25,440 nt of DNA from Spirochaetaceae bacterium (GTDB taxonomy: Bacteria > Spirochaetota > Spirochaetia > SZUA-6 > Bin103). Shown one piece after another: positions 8,134 to 15,421 of the stretch. Each line of letters opens with the position of its first letter. The first letter of the stretch is position 1. A program made the translations under genes and the position numbers. The notes beneath the pieces are model-generated. The model was not told the origin of the DNA. It searched no databases and saw only the letters and a list, made by a program, of their open reading frames with translations. The stretch is from NCBI GenBank assembly GCA_026710565.1, contig JAPOQV010000533.1, forward strand, positions 1-25,440. Direction: 5' to 3'.

Positions 8134-9378
8134 ATGAGTGATCTGCACATCGCGGACGTGAGCGTGGTGGACGTGGCGGCCGGGGCCGTGCGTCCTGCGC
8201 AATCGGTGCGGGTCTCGGACGGCGTCATCGCCGAGGTGGGCGCAGATGTGCCGCAGCCGCCCGCGTCCGCGACGACCATCGACGGCCGCGGCCTCTCTCT
8301 GTGCCCAGGCCTGATCGACACCCACGTCCACTTCTTCCTGGACGGCAGCAGCACGCCGCGCCAGAACTTCGTCGCCGTCGACGAGGCCGAGCGCCGGCGG
8401 GTCGCGGTGCGCAACGCCGGCGTCGCGATCGCCGCCGGCATCACCACGATGCGCGACCTGGCCGCACCCGCCGAGCCGATGTTCGAGCTCAGGCGCGAGA
8501 TCGAGGCGGGCGGGGTGACCGGGCCGCACGTGATCTGCTGCGGCTACGCGCTCATGCGCCCGGCCGGGCACTGCCACTGGCTCGGCGGCATCGAGGTGAC
8601 CTCCCGGGCGGAGGTGCGCGCCGCGGTCGAGCGCCAACTCGCCCAGGGCGGCGACTACGTCAAGCTGATGGCCTCCGGCGGCGGCCTGACGCCGGGCACG
8701 CGCCCGCACGAGGCGGACCTGCCACTGGAGCTGATGCGGGAGGCGGTCGCGGTGGCCGAGGCGGCAGGCACCTACGTGACCGCCCACTGTCACGCCACCG
8801 AGAGCATCGAGCGCGCCATCGATGCGGGACTGCCGATGATCGAGCACGCCACCTTCGCCGAGCCGCCCGGACGCTACCGCTACGACCCGGACGTTGCGCA
8901 GCGCATCCGCGACCGCGGCATCGTGGTGGTCCCGACCGTGTACTGCGCGCTGCAGAACGCCGCCAAGTTCGAGCGGCAGGGCACGACCTACAACCCCGAG
9001 GACGTGGGCGCGGTCGCCCGTCTGCGCGGCCGGCTGACCAATACCGGGCTCTTCCACAGGCTGGGCGTGGCGCAGATCGCAGGCACCGACTGCGGGGCGA
9101 TCGACACCCGCTTCGACGCGCTGGTCGACGAGCTTCTGACCTACGTGCAGGCCGGCATGAGCAATGCGGAGGCGCTGCGCTCGGCCACCAGTCTGGCCGC
9201 CCGTCACCTGCGGTTGGACGGAGTCGGGCAGGTGGCCGCCGGCCAGCGTGCCGACCTGCTGCTGCTCGCCGGCGACCCGCTGGAGGACCTCCGCAACCTG
9301 CGCGCTCCCCGCATCGTGATCAAGGCCGGGCAGGTCGTGCACCGCCGGGAAACGGTCCTCCAGCCGGGCCCGGTTTGA
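8134..9378 (+). CDS. Metal-dependent amidohydrolase (imidazolonepropionase-like)
   Basis: The 414-residue protein is of the amidohydrolase superfamily. It starts at an ATG preceded by a strong Shine-Dalgarno run, GGGGAGGG at 8118-8125. The N-terminal beta-sandwich leads into CPGLIDTHVH, whose H64 and H66 are the first metal ligands. K177 in DYVKLMASGGG is the likely carbamylated Lys. H218/H220 (VTAHCHATES), H238 (IEHATF) and D319 (AGTDCG) complete the site. This arrangement is typical of the imidazolonepropionase/Xaa-Pro dipeptidase-like branch, which cleaves cyclic amides or N-acyl and dipeptide bonds. The exact substrate cannot be assigned. No signal peptide is present, so it is cytosolic. 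It follows an operator-like repeat cluster and is followed by a metalloregulator with its own promoter. Like the neighbouring DMFase-like and nitrilase-like genes, it fits scavenging of amide nitrogen. Confidence 0.9.
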   Translation: MSDLHIADVSVVDVAAGAVRPAQSVRVSDGVIAEVGADVPQPPASATTIDGRGLSLCPGLIDTHVHFFLDGSSTPRQNFVAVDEAERRRVAVRNAGVAIAAGITTMRDLAAPAEPMFELRREIEAGGVTGPHVICCGYALMRPAGHCHWLGGIEVTSRAEVRAAVERQLAQGGDYVKLMASGGGLTPGTRPHEADLPLELMREAVAVAEAAGTYVTAHCHATESIERAIDAGLPMIEHATFAEPPGRYRYDPDVAQRIRDRGIVVVPTVYCALQNAAKFERQGTTYNPEDVGAVARLRGRLTNTGLFHRLGVAQIAGTDCGAIDTRFDALVDELLTYVQAGMSNAEALRSATSLAARHLRLDGVGQVAAGQRADLLLLAGDPLEDLRNLRAPRIVIKAGQVVHRRETVLQPGPV

Positions 9379-9409
9379 CCGGATGGGGGCTCCGGGCTAC
9401 CCTGTAGGG
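9375..9409 (+). promoter_or_regulatory. Promoter of the DtxR-type regulator with overlapping palindrome
   Basis: TTGACC (9375-9380) and TACCCT (9398-9403) are separated by exactly 17 bases, a good housekeeping-sigma arrangement. The -35 overlaps the amidohydrolase stop codon. The inverted repeat CCCTGTAGGG (9400-9409) overlaps the -10 and the predicted start site, a position where a repressor would block transcription. The protein encoded 31 bases downstream is a DtxR-family repressor, so autoregulation is an attractive inference. Confidence 0.55.
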
Positions 9410-9439
9410 ACGGTTCCGTGCCGGCGGTACCCGTAGATC

Positions 9440-10123
9440 ATGGCAAAAGCCCAACGCTCGTCGTCGGCCACGGCGAACGAGTACCTCATCCAGACCTATC
9501 TGATGCTGCGCGAGCGGCGTCCGGTCGTCGGCGCGCGCATTGCCGAGCGGATCGGGGTTTCCGCCGCCGCGGTCTCGCAGGCCCTCAAGCGTCTCGAGCA
9601 GCGCAAGCTCCTGGTCCTCGATCCGGACGACGGCGTGCAACTCACCCGGCGCGGCGCCAGGCAGGCCGAGCGCACCATCCGCCGCCACTACCTGTTGGAA
9701 CGCCTCCTGGTCGACGAGCTGGGCTTCGACTGGGTGGACGTGGATGAAGAGGCGGACAAGCTGGAGCACTCGCTTTCGCCGCGCCTGGAGGAGCACCTCT
9801 TCGAGCGGCTCGGCCGTCCGACGACCTGCCCGCATGGCAACCCGTTTCCGGGCTCGCCCGATGAGCGGCGCCTGCTCGACGCGCCGCGGCTGACCACCGT
9901 GCATGCGGGCGAACGGACCTCGATCCTGCGCATCACCGAGGAAGCAGAGGAGAACGAGGAGTTGATGCGGCGGCTCGACCAGGACCAGCTCGTGCCGGGG
10001 ACCCCGATCACGGTGTCCAGCATCTCCGAAGCCGAGGTGGTGTTCCGCAAGGACGCCACGGGACAGGAAGTCGCGCTGCCGACCGGCTACGCCCGCTACG
10101 TGCGGGTCGACAGCGCCAACTGA
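9440..10123 (+). CDS. DtxR/MntR-family metal-dependent transcriptional regulator
   Basis: The 227-residue protein has an N-terminal winged helix-turn-helix (about 10-75; VGARIAERIGVSAAAVSQALKRL is the HTH), a helical dimerisation and metal-binding domain (about 76-145), and a C-terminal FeoA/SH3-like domain (about 150-225). Metal-site residues are recognisable: E14 near the N-terminus, H83 and E87 in RRHYLLER, and E109-H110 in KLEH. The position of the DtxR/IdeR Cys ligand is D106 and that of its His98 appears to be D102, so the site is all Asp/Glu/His, without the DtxR Cys. That composition is closer to manganese-type MntR than to the iron regulator, but the metal is not proved. The start is the ATG at 9440, 37 bases after a well-formed -10, with no clear Shine-Dalgarno. 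No metal transporter adjoins it, so its targets may lie elsewhere or include its own promoter. Confidence 0.9.
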   Translation: MAKAQRSSSATANEYLIQTYLMLRERRPVVGARIAERIGVSAAAVSQALKRLEQRKLLVLDPDDGVQLTRRGARQAERTIRRHYLLERLLVDELGFDWVDVDEEADKLEHSLSPRLEEHLFERLGRPTTCPHGNPFPGSPDERRLLDAPRLTTVHAGERTSILRITEEAEENEELMRRLDQDQLVPGTPITVSSISEAEVVFRKDATGQEVALPTGYARYVRVDSAN

Positions 10124-10151
10124 GCCCGGCCAACTGAGCCCGGCCAACTGA
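10117..10151 (+). repeat. 14-base tandem repeat (2.5 copies) over the regulator stop codon
   Basis: The unit CAACTGAGCCCGGC occurs at 10117-10130 and 10131-10144, followed by a partial third copy CAACTGA (10145-10151). The first copy contains the regulator stop TGA (10121-10123). Because the unit length is not a multiple of three, the TGA triplets at 10121, 10135 and 10149 fall in all three forward frames. Confidence 0.85.
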
Positions 10152-10162
10152 ACCTCGGGTTC

Positions 10163-11668
10163 GTGAACGACAGCCGCGCGCCGGCGCTGGACCGCCTCCG
10201 CAAGCTCGATCGGGAGATCCACCTGGTGCAGCACGTCATCGGGCTGCTGCAGTGGGACCAGGAGACCTACATGCCGGAGGGGGCGGTCGCGGAGCGGTCG
10301 GATCAGCTTGCGCTGCTGGAGGGGCAGGTCCACGAGCGCCAGACCTCGCCGGAGATGGGCGAGCTGATCGTCGCCGGGGAGGCGCGCTCCGACCTCGACG
10401 AGATCGACCGGGCGTTTCTGCGCGAGTTGCGGCGCACCTACGACCGCGAGACCAGGTTGCCGACGGAGCTGGTGACGGCGATCGCCCGCCAGGCCAGCGT
10501 CAACCACGCGAGCTGGGTAGCCGCGCGCAAGGCCTCCGACTTCAGCGTGTTCCGCGACGACCTGGAGGAGACGCTGCGCCTCACCCGCGAGAAGGCCGAC
10601 CACCTGGGATTCCGGGACACCCGCTACGATCCGCTGCTGGACGCGTTCGAACCGTGGATGAGCACCGCCGAGCTCACCGCCGTGCTCGACGCGCTGCGCG
10701 GCCCGCTGGTCGACCTGCTGGAACGGATCGCCGGTTCGCCGGTCACGATCGACGATGAGGTGCTGCGGCGCGACTTCGACGTGGGCGCGCAACGCGCGTT
10801 CAGCGATCACCTGCTGGCCGCGCTCGGTTTCTCCTCCCACACGGGCCGCCTGGACGTGTCGGCACATCCGTTCTCCACCACGCTCGGCGCCGCCGACGGC
10901 AGGCTCACCACCCGCTTCCATCCCAATCTGCTCTCCGCCAGCGTGTTCGGCACCATTCACGAGTGTGGCCACGGCCTGCACGGGCTGGGCGTCGCGCCGG
11001 CGCTCGCCACCGGCGCCCTGGGCTCGGGCACCTCGCTCGGCATCTGCGAGTCCCAGTCGCGCTTCTGGGAGAACCTGATCGGCCGCCGGCGCTCGTTCTG
11101 GGAGTACTTCTACCCGCAGCTTCAACCGCGCTTCGGAGCCCTGGCCGACGTGGACCTGGACCGGTTCTACCGCTCGATCAACGCCGTGCAGCCGTCTTTC
11201 ATCCGCGTGGAGGCCGACGAGGTGACCTACAACCTGCACATACTGCTGCGCTTCTCGCTGGAGCGCCGCATGGTCGACGGCGACCTGCAGGTGGACGACC
11301 TGCCCGACGCCTGGCGGGAGGAGTCGCGCGCGCTGCTCGGCGTCGTCCCGGAGCGCGACGCCGACGGCGTGCTGCAGGACATCCACTGGTCGATGTTCTC
11401 CATCGGTTATTTCCCGACCTACACGCTGGGCAACCTGTACAGCGCGCAGTTCCACGCGGCGATGGCGCGCGACATCCCGGACTGGGAGGCTCAGGTGCGC
11501 GGCGGCCGGTTCGGGGAGATCCTGGGCTGGCTGCGGGAGCGGATCCACCGCCACGGCCGCGTGTACCCGGCCGCGGAGGTCTGCCGCCGGGTGACCGGCG
11601 AGGCGCTCGACGCGCGCTACTTCATCGACTACCTGAACACCAAGTTCGGCGAGCTCTACCGGCTCTGA
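10163..11668 (+). CDS. M32-family metallocarboxypeptidase (carboxypeptidase Taq type)
   Basis: The 501-residue protein matches the usual length of M32 carboxypeptidases, which are cytosolic zinc enzymes removing C-terminal residues from peptides. All family motifs can be seen in order: HPF in VSAHPFS, the DGRLTTRF block, the zinc-binding HECGH followed by GLHGLG, ESQSRFWEN, IRVEADEVTYNLH, LQDIHW and GYFPTYTLGN. The start is the GTG at 10163; there is no convincing Shine-Dalgarno, and the 40 bases before it are filled by a tandem repeat. It lies downstream of the regulator in the same direction and may be co-transcribed with it. It converges on the hydrolase gene with a gap of only 22 bases and no obvious terminator. 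Nothing appears truncated. Confidence 0.95.
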   Translation: MNDSRAPALDRLRKLDREIHLVQHVIGLLQWDQETYMPEGAVAERSDQLALLEGQVHERQTSPEMGELIVAGEARSDLDEIDRAFLRELRRTYDRETRLPTELVTAIARQASVNHASWVAARKASDFSVFRDDLEETLRLTREKADHLGFRDTRYDPLLDAFEPWMSTAELTAVLDALRGPLVDLLERIAGSPVTIDDEVLRRDFDVGAQRAFSDHLLAALGFSSHTGRLDVSAHPFSTTLGAADGRLTTRFHPNLLSASVFGTIHECGHGLHGLGVAPALATGALGSGTSLGICESQSRFWENLIGRRRSFWEYFYPQLQPRFGALADVDLDRFYRSINAVQPSFIRVEADEVTYNLHILLRFSLERRMVDGDLQVDDLPDAWREESRALLGVVPERDADGVLQDIHWSMFSIGYFPTYTLGNLYSAQFHAAMARDIPDWEAQVRGGRFGEILGWLRERIHRHGRVYPAAEVCRRVTGEALDARYFIDYLNTKFGELYRL

Positions 11669-11690
11669 AGGCCGTCCTGGCCACGCTCGG

Positions 11691-12737
11691 TCAGAGGTGG
11701 CGCGCCAGGAAGTCGTAGGCCAGCCGGCCGCTGATCTGGTGCCGGCCGTCGAAATCGTCGGTGACCAGCGCGTCCCCGGCGCCGAAGGCGCCCCACGCCG
11801 CACGCGCCCTGTCCACCGCCGCGCGCACCCCTTCGATCGGGAAGATCGTGTCGCGCCGTCCTGCCTCGATCAGGCAGGGGCGGGGCGCGATCAGGCCGGC
11901 GAAGTCGCTGAGCTCGCCGTGGCCGAGCAGGCCGGGCACGAAGTTGCAGGTGCAGTGGGAGAAGGTGAGAATGCTCTGCCGCCAGTCGCAGAAGTAGCCG
12001 GAGATCACGCAGGCGCGGATGCGGTCGTCGCACGCGGTGGAGAAGTAGGTGTGCGCGCCGCCGCCGGAGATCCCCATCGCCCCCAGGCGGGCGATGTCCG
12101 CCTCCGGCCGGGTGGCCAGATAGTCGACCGCGCGCATGCCGTCCCAGACGCGCAGGCCCATCACCGAGCCGCCCAGCATGATCGCGTAGGTGCTGGCGTT
12201 GTGGCAGGTCGACGGCTCGGGCCCGCTGAGCTCGTCGGCAAGCGCCGAGTAGTCGGCGCGGCGCTCGCCGAAGCAGCTTATCTCGGGCGCCGCGACCACG
12301 AAGCCGCGCTCGGCCAGGGCGCACCCGAAGTCCTTGTGGTAGCCGTCCGGCTGCCAACGCTCGGAGCCGTCCTCCCACAGTCCGACGATGTCGCGCACGC
12401 CGTAGCCGTGCCCGTGCAGGGCCAGCACGCACGGCGCCGGTCCGTCGAGGCCCTTCGGCACCAGCACGTAGACCGGCATGGTCGCATCCGGCCACGTGCG
12501 CAGCACCACCCGCTCCCGGACGTAGGAGCCGCGGTCGACGGTCTGCTCCAGCTCGGCCTCCACGGACGGCGCCGGCCGATCCAGGAACCCCAGGTGCGCG
12601 GTGAGCACCCGCCGGGCGTGCGCCTGCCACGCGCGTGCGGCGTCGGCGGTCGCGGCGGTGAAGGCACAGTCGCGCCCGGCTTCGGCATGCAGGGCGTCCA
12701 GCAGCCTGAGCGGGTCGAATTCGGTTCGCTGGCTCAT
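11691..12737 (-). CDS. Alpha/beta hydrolase (acetyl-esterase/dienelactone-hydrolase-like)
   Basis: I place the start at the ATG whose first base is 12737, giving 348 residues beginning MSQRTEFDP. The frame stays open upstream to 12884, but that extension would run into the divergent nitrilase gene. The fold shows the oxyanion region LALHGHGYG (about 106-113), the nucleophile elbow GISGGG with S224, D296 in GRRDTIFP and H333 in GRHQISG, which together form a plausible catalytic triad. A conserved FCDWRQSI segment follows the nucleophile, as in the large Abhydrolase_7 / acetyl-xylan-esterase-like group. No signal peptide is evident. The natural ester substrate is unknown. It has no Shine-Dalgarno; a promoter-like sequence sits 6 bases before the ATG, so the transcript may be leaderless. 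Confidence 0.85.
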   Translation of the reverse strand: MSQRTEFDPLRLLDALHAEAGRDCAFTAATADAARAWQAHARRVLTAHLGFLDRPAPSVEAELEQTVDRGSYVRERVVLRTWPDATMPVYVLVPKGLDGPAPCVLALHGHGYGVRDIVGLWEDGSERWQPDGYHKDFGCALAERGFVVAAPEISCFGERRADYSALADELSGPEPSTCHNASTYAIMLGGSVMGLRVWDGMRAVDYLATRPEADIARLGAMGISGGGAHTYFSTACDDRIRACVISGYFCDWRQSILTFSHCTCNFVPGLLGHGELSDFAGLIAPRPCLIEAGRRDTIFPIEGVRAAVDRARAAWGAFGAGDALVTDDFDGRHQISGRLAYDFLARHL

Positions 12738-12743
12738 GCCGCC

Positions 12744-12772
12744 ACTGTGGAAGCATGCAGGGGCGCTGGCAA
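12744..12772 (-). promoter_or_regulatory. Candidate leaderless promoter of the alpha/beta hydrolase
   Basis: Read on the minus strand, TTGCCA (12772-12767) and CACAGT (12749-12744) are separated by 17 bases, and the -10-like hexamer ends 6 bases before the ATG at 12737. The -35 matches the consensus at five of six bases; the -10 is weak. The -35 overlaps the loop of the inverted repeat at 12761-12778. Confidence 0.4.
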
Positions 12773-12778
12773 GCGCCC
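12761..12778. repeat. Perfect inverted repeat between divergent genes
   Basis: GGGCGCT (12761-12767) and AGCGCCC (12772-12778) form a perfect 7-base inverted repeat around the loop GGCA. It lies in the 82-base divergent region and overlaps the minus-strand -35. It could be an operator controlling both genes or a hairpin; no U-rich tail follows on either strand, so it is not a terminator. Confidence 0.5.
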
Positions 12779-12783
12779 GAGGC

Positions 12784-12812
12784 TTGATTCCGCGCAGGCC
12801 GGCGCGTAGCGT
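12784..12812 (+). promoter_or_regulatory. Candidate leaderless promoter of the nitrilase-family gene
   Basis: TTGATT (12784-12789) and TAGCGT (12807-12812) are spaced by 17 bases. The -10-like hexamer ends 7 bases before the ATG at 12820, so transcription would begin at or next to the start codon. No Shine-Dalgarno precedes the ATG, which agrees with a leaderless message. Confidence 0.45.
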
Positions 12813-12819
12813 GGCTGCC

Positions 12820-13701
12820 ATGTTTACGCAGGTCCGGGTCGCCGCATGCTCGTTCAAGCCCCGCAAATTCGACGTGGCCGCCAACGCCGATCGGCTGGAG
12901 GACCTGTTCCGCCGGTCCGCGGCGGCAGGCGCCGAGCTCGCCGTGGCACCGGAAGGGGCGCTCGACGGCTACGTGGTGATGCCGATCATCGAGGGCGCCC
13001 AACCCGCCGAGCGCATGCACGAGGCGGCGGTGAGCCTGCAGGGGCCGGAGATCGGCCGGTTCCGGGCGCTCGCCTGCGAGCTCGGCATGTGCCTGGCGTT
13101 CGGCCTGGCCGAGCGCTCGGGCGGCGACGTCTACAATTGCGCGGTCTTCATCGACGATACGGGCGAGATCCGCGGCACGTACCACAAGATGCAGCTCGCC
13201 GAGGGCTGCCACGACGACTGGTGGTTCAACCGGCTCGGCAAGCGCTCCCGCGCGTTTCAGACCCCGTTCGGGAAGTGCGGGGTGCTGATCTGCAACGACC
13301 GCTGGAACCCTGACATCGCCCGCATTCCGGTGCTGGACGGCGCGCGCTACCTGCTGATTCCGTCCTACGGATCGCGCTCGCGGAGCCAGGACAAGGCCGT
13401 GCTCGCGCGTGCCAGGGAGAACGGCGTCCCGATCGTGGAGGCGAACGTCGGCGTGACGCTGATCGTCAGCAAGGGCGAGGTGGTCGCGTGCGAGCGCCGG
13501 GTGGATGCGCTGACCGTGGGCGTCATCGACGTGCCGGCGGCGCCGTCCGCTGCCAACCGGGACCGGCACGAGGCAGCGTTCCTTCGTTGGCGGGCCGTGG
13601 AGATGCCCAACCGCTACCGGCAGGGCGAAGCGCGCCGCAAGGCGGGGACCGAGCACCCGGTGCAGCACGACCCGCACGGCCGGCTGGTGGCGGCCGGGTA
13701 G
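12820..13701 (+). CDS. Carbon-nitrogen hydrolase (nitrilase/amidase superfamily)
   Basis: The start at ATG 12820 gives 293 residues beginning MFTQVRVAACSF; an upstream in-frame extension to 12601 exists but overlaps the divergent hydrolase gene. The catalytic triad of the nitrilase superfamily is present: E45 in VAPEGALDG, K123 in YHKMQL and C158 in LICNDRWNPD. A second Glu (E128 region, AEGCHDDWWF) follows the Lys block. The length and motifs fit the small amidase/carbamoylase branch, which hydrolyses amides or carbamoyl groups through a thioimidate-type enzyme intermediate. The substrate is not assignable. There is no signal peptide. The gene is divergent from the alpha/beta hydrolase and converges with the beta-propeller gene. 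It adds to the amide-cleaving genes at 6378 and 8134. Confidence 0.92.
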   Translation: MFTQVRVAACSFKPRKFDVAANADRLEDLFRRSAAAGAELAVAPEGALDGYVVMPIIEGAQPAERMHEAAVSLQGPEIGRFRALACELGMCLAFGLAERSGGDVYNCAVFIDDTGEIRGTYHKMQLAEGCHDDWWFNRLGKRSRAFQTPFGKCGVLICNDRWNPDIARIPVLDGARYLLIPSYGSRSRSQDKAVLARARENGVPIVEANVGVTLIVSKGEVVACERRVDALTVGVIDVPAAPSAANRDRHEAAFLRWRAVEMPNRYRQGEARRKAGTEHPVQHDPHGRLVAAG

Positions 13702-13741
13702 CGCCGGCGCGGTCTGTACGGGCTCGACCGCGGGACGCAGT

Positions 13742-13773
13742 CTACTCCACGAAACGACTACTCCACGAAACGA
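13742..13773. repeat. 16-base perfect tandem duplication over the stop codon of the beta-propeller gene
   Basis: CTACTCCACGAAACGA occurs at 13742-13757 and again immediately at 13758-13773. On the minus strand the second copy encodes the last codons and the TAG stop (13760-13758) of the beta-propeller gene, and the first copy lies just past the stop. The copies are identical. Confidence 0.9.
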
Positions 13774-15386
13774 AACCCGTAGATCCGCATGTGGCGCAGG
13801 TGGAACTGAAGCCGGACCGGCGTGCCGGCCCAGGCGCCGAGGCTCGCGCCGCCGTCCCAGGTGACCGGTGCGTCGAGCGCGTCCGCGCTGAGCGGGCGGC
13901 AGCGGTCGAAGGTCAGATCCTCGATCGGCGGCCCGTCGTGCCGCGGAAAGGACCCGGCCGCCGGGGTGGTGTCTCCCCGCACCACCTGCACGCGCAGCTC
14001 CGGCTCCGGGCCGGTGGGCTCCGCGTTCACGGTGAGCCGGCGCCCGGCGAAGGAGATCTCGCGCGTCGCGAAGATGCCGAGCTCGCTGCCGGCCTCGATC
14101 CCGACGAACCGGTCACGGCCGAAGGTGACCCGCCCCATGGCGCCGTCGGAAGGCGTCTCGCCGTCGCGCAGCCCCGCGGCGCGCCACGGCCCCGGCGTGT
14201 AGCTCGCGTCCACCGCGCCGTTGTGTGGTCCCTGTCCGGTGCGCGTGTAGAGCGCCACTCGGTCCGGTCCTGCCGGACGGTCCGGTGAGGCCGGCAGGAT
14301 GCCGGGTCCGGCATAGATCCGGAACTGGTCGTAGGCCCCCGGCTCGTCGCTGTTGGCGACGAGCGGCATGCGAGTCGGACGGATCCAGGTACGGTTGTCG
14401 CGGCTGACGGCGAGCTGCAGGTCGAGCCTGCCGCTCCGGTGGTGGTAGGGCGAGAAGAACATCAGGTGCAGGTCGCGGTACGGACTCCACGGACCGTTGT
14501 AGAAGTCCACGTCCAGCCCGTCCTCGTGGTCGGGCGCCAGCACGATCTCCGGTTGCGTCCAGTCGGGGTGAGGGCCGTCGAAGTGCATGGTCTCGATGCG
14601 GGCGACCGACCGTCCCCAGCCCTGCGGAAGCACCGCGCGGTCACCGACGTCGCGGCCGGCCCGCTTCAGGCTGTTCGAGCGTATGTAGGCCACGTAGCGG
14701 CCCAGTGCCGGGTCGAAGTTGGCCACGTTCTGGGTGTCCAGGCCGGGTATGTTGTAGCCCCACGGATACAAGGACCAGGACAGACCGTCGCCGGAGAAGG
14801 CGCCGCGCAGGCCGAACGGAGTCCGGCCACGGTGCAGCATCCTGTAGCGCTCGGCCGGCGGCGCCGTCGGGTCGATGAACACGCAGGCTCCTTCCGCGTA
14901 GCGGTCGATGTCGCCGCGCAGGACGATGTTGTTCGCGGTCGAACCGTCCACTTCGACCAGTCCCAGCGCGGGCTTGCGCCAGCTCACGCCGTCGTCGGAC
15001 TCGGCATAGGCGACCATCATCTGCGAGACCATGCCCGGCTCGCGGGCGGGACGCTGATGCGGGTAGCGCGGGTCGCGTTGCGCGGTGTGCCCGGTGTTGT
15101 ACCAGCAGCGGAAGCGGCCGCCGTCGTGCAGGACCGTCACCCAGTAGATGCCGTCGGTTTCCCACGGCGCGGCGCGTCCCGGAAGCATCACGGGTGCCGG
15201 GTCCTTGACGGCGTTGCCGGGAGTGAACCGGATGTTGACCGGGTAGTCGCGCGATGCGGCCGTGCCCCGCGTCAGCAGGAAGTCGTCGCAGAAGAGCTGC
15301 ACGTCGCCGCCGACATCCAGCACCCGATCAGCTCCCGGCGCCCCGAAATCGGTCCGCCCACCCGGCGGCAGCCCGGTCGAATGCAT
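13758..15386 (-). CDS. Glycosidase-like beta-propeller protein of unknown substrate
   Basis: The 542-residue protein starts at the ATG at 15386, supported by a good Shine-Dalgarno GGAGGG at 15398-15393, 6 bases before the ATG. It begins with the DVQLFCDDFLL motif and contains blocks such as GGRFRCWYNTG, YAESDDGVSW, GAFSGDGLSW and DLHLMFFSPY that recur through the chain, as in five-bladed propellers of the GH32/GH43/GH130-like class. The C-terminal 130 residues look like a beta-sandwich (LTVNAEPTGPEPELRVQV to LRHMRIYGFRF). Similar proteins are common in carbohydrate-degrading Planctomycetes and Verrucomicrobia, mostly without known function. I cannot name catalytic acids with confidence. No signal peptide is visible. 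It follows the P-loop gene by 35 bases and is probably co-transcribed. Confidence 0.8.
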   Translation of the reverse strand: MHSTGLPPGGRTDFGAPGADRVLDVGGDVQLFCDDFLLTRGTAASRDYPVNIRFTPGNAVKDPAPVMLPGRAAPWETDGIYWVTVLHDGGRFRCWYNTGHTAQRDPRYPHQRPAREPGMVSQMMVAYAESDDGVSWRKPALGLVEVDGSTANNIVLRGDIDRYAEGACVFIDPTAPPAERYRMLHRGRTPFGLRGAFSGDGLSWSLYPWGYNIPGLDTQNVANFDPALGRYVAYIRSNSLKRAGRDVGDRAVLPQGWGRSVARIETMHFDGPHPDWTQPEIVLAPDHEDGLDVDFYNGPWSPYRDLHLMFFSPYHHRSGRLDLQLAVSRDNRTWIRPTRMPLVANSDEPGAYDQFRIYAGPGILPASPDRPAGPDRVALYTRTGQGPHNGAVDASYTPGPWRAAGLRDGETPSDGAMGRVTFGRDRFVGIEAGSELGIFATREISFAGRRLTVNAEPTGPEPELRVQVVRGDTTPAAGSFPRHDGPPIEDLTFDRCRPLSADALDAPVTWDGGASLGAWAGTPVRLQFHLRHMRIYGFRFVE

Positions 15387-15421
15387 GATCCGCCCTCCGC
15401 TCACACGATAGACCGGAAGGC

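Noticed and set aside
11669..11690. Short GGCC repeats between the convergent carboxypeptidase and hydrolase genes as a terminator
   Set aside because: The stem would be only four pairs with no T tract.
9320..11803. An 827-codon minus-strand open frame
   Set aside because: It covers the antisense of the DtxR-type and M32 carboxypeptidase genes, both of which carry complete family motifs; the minus translation is repetitive Arg/Gln/Val without conserved features.
13701..13710. Palindrome GCGCCGGCGC after the nitrilase stop
   Set aside because: It is pure GC, common by chance in this composition, and not followed by a T tract.
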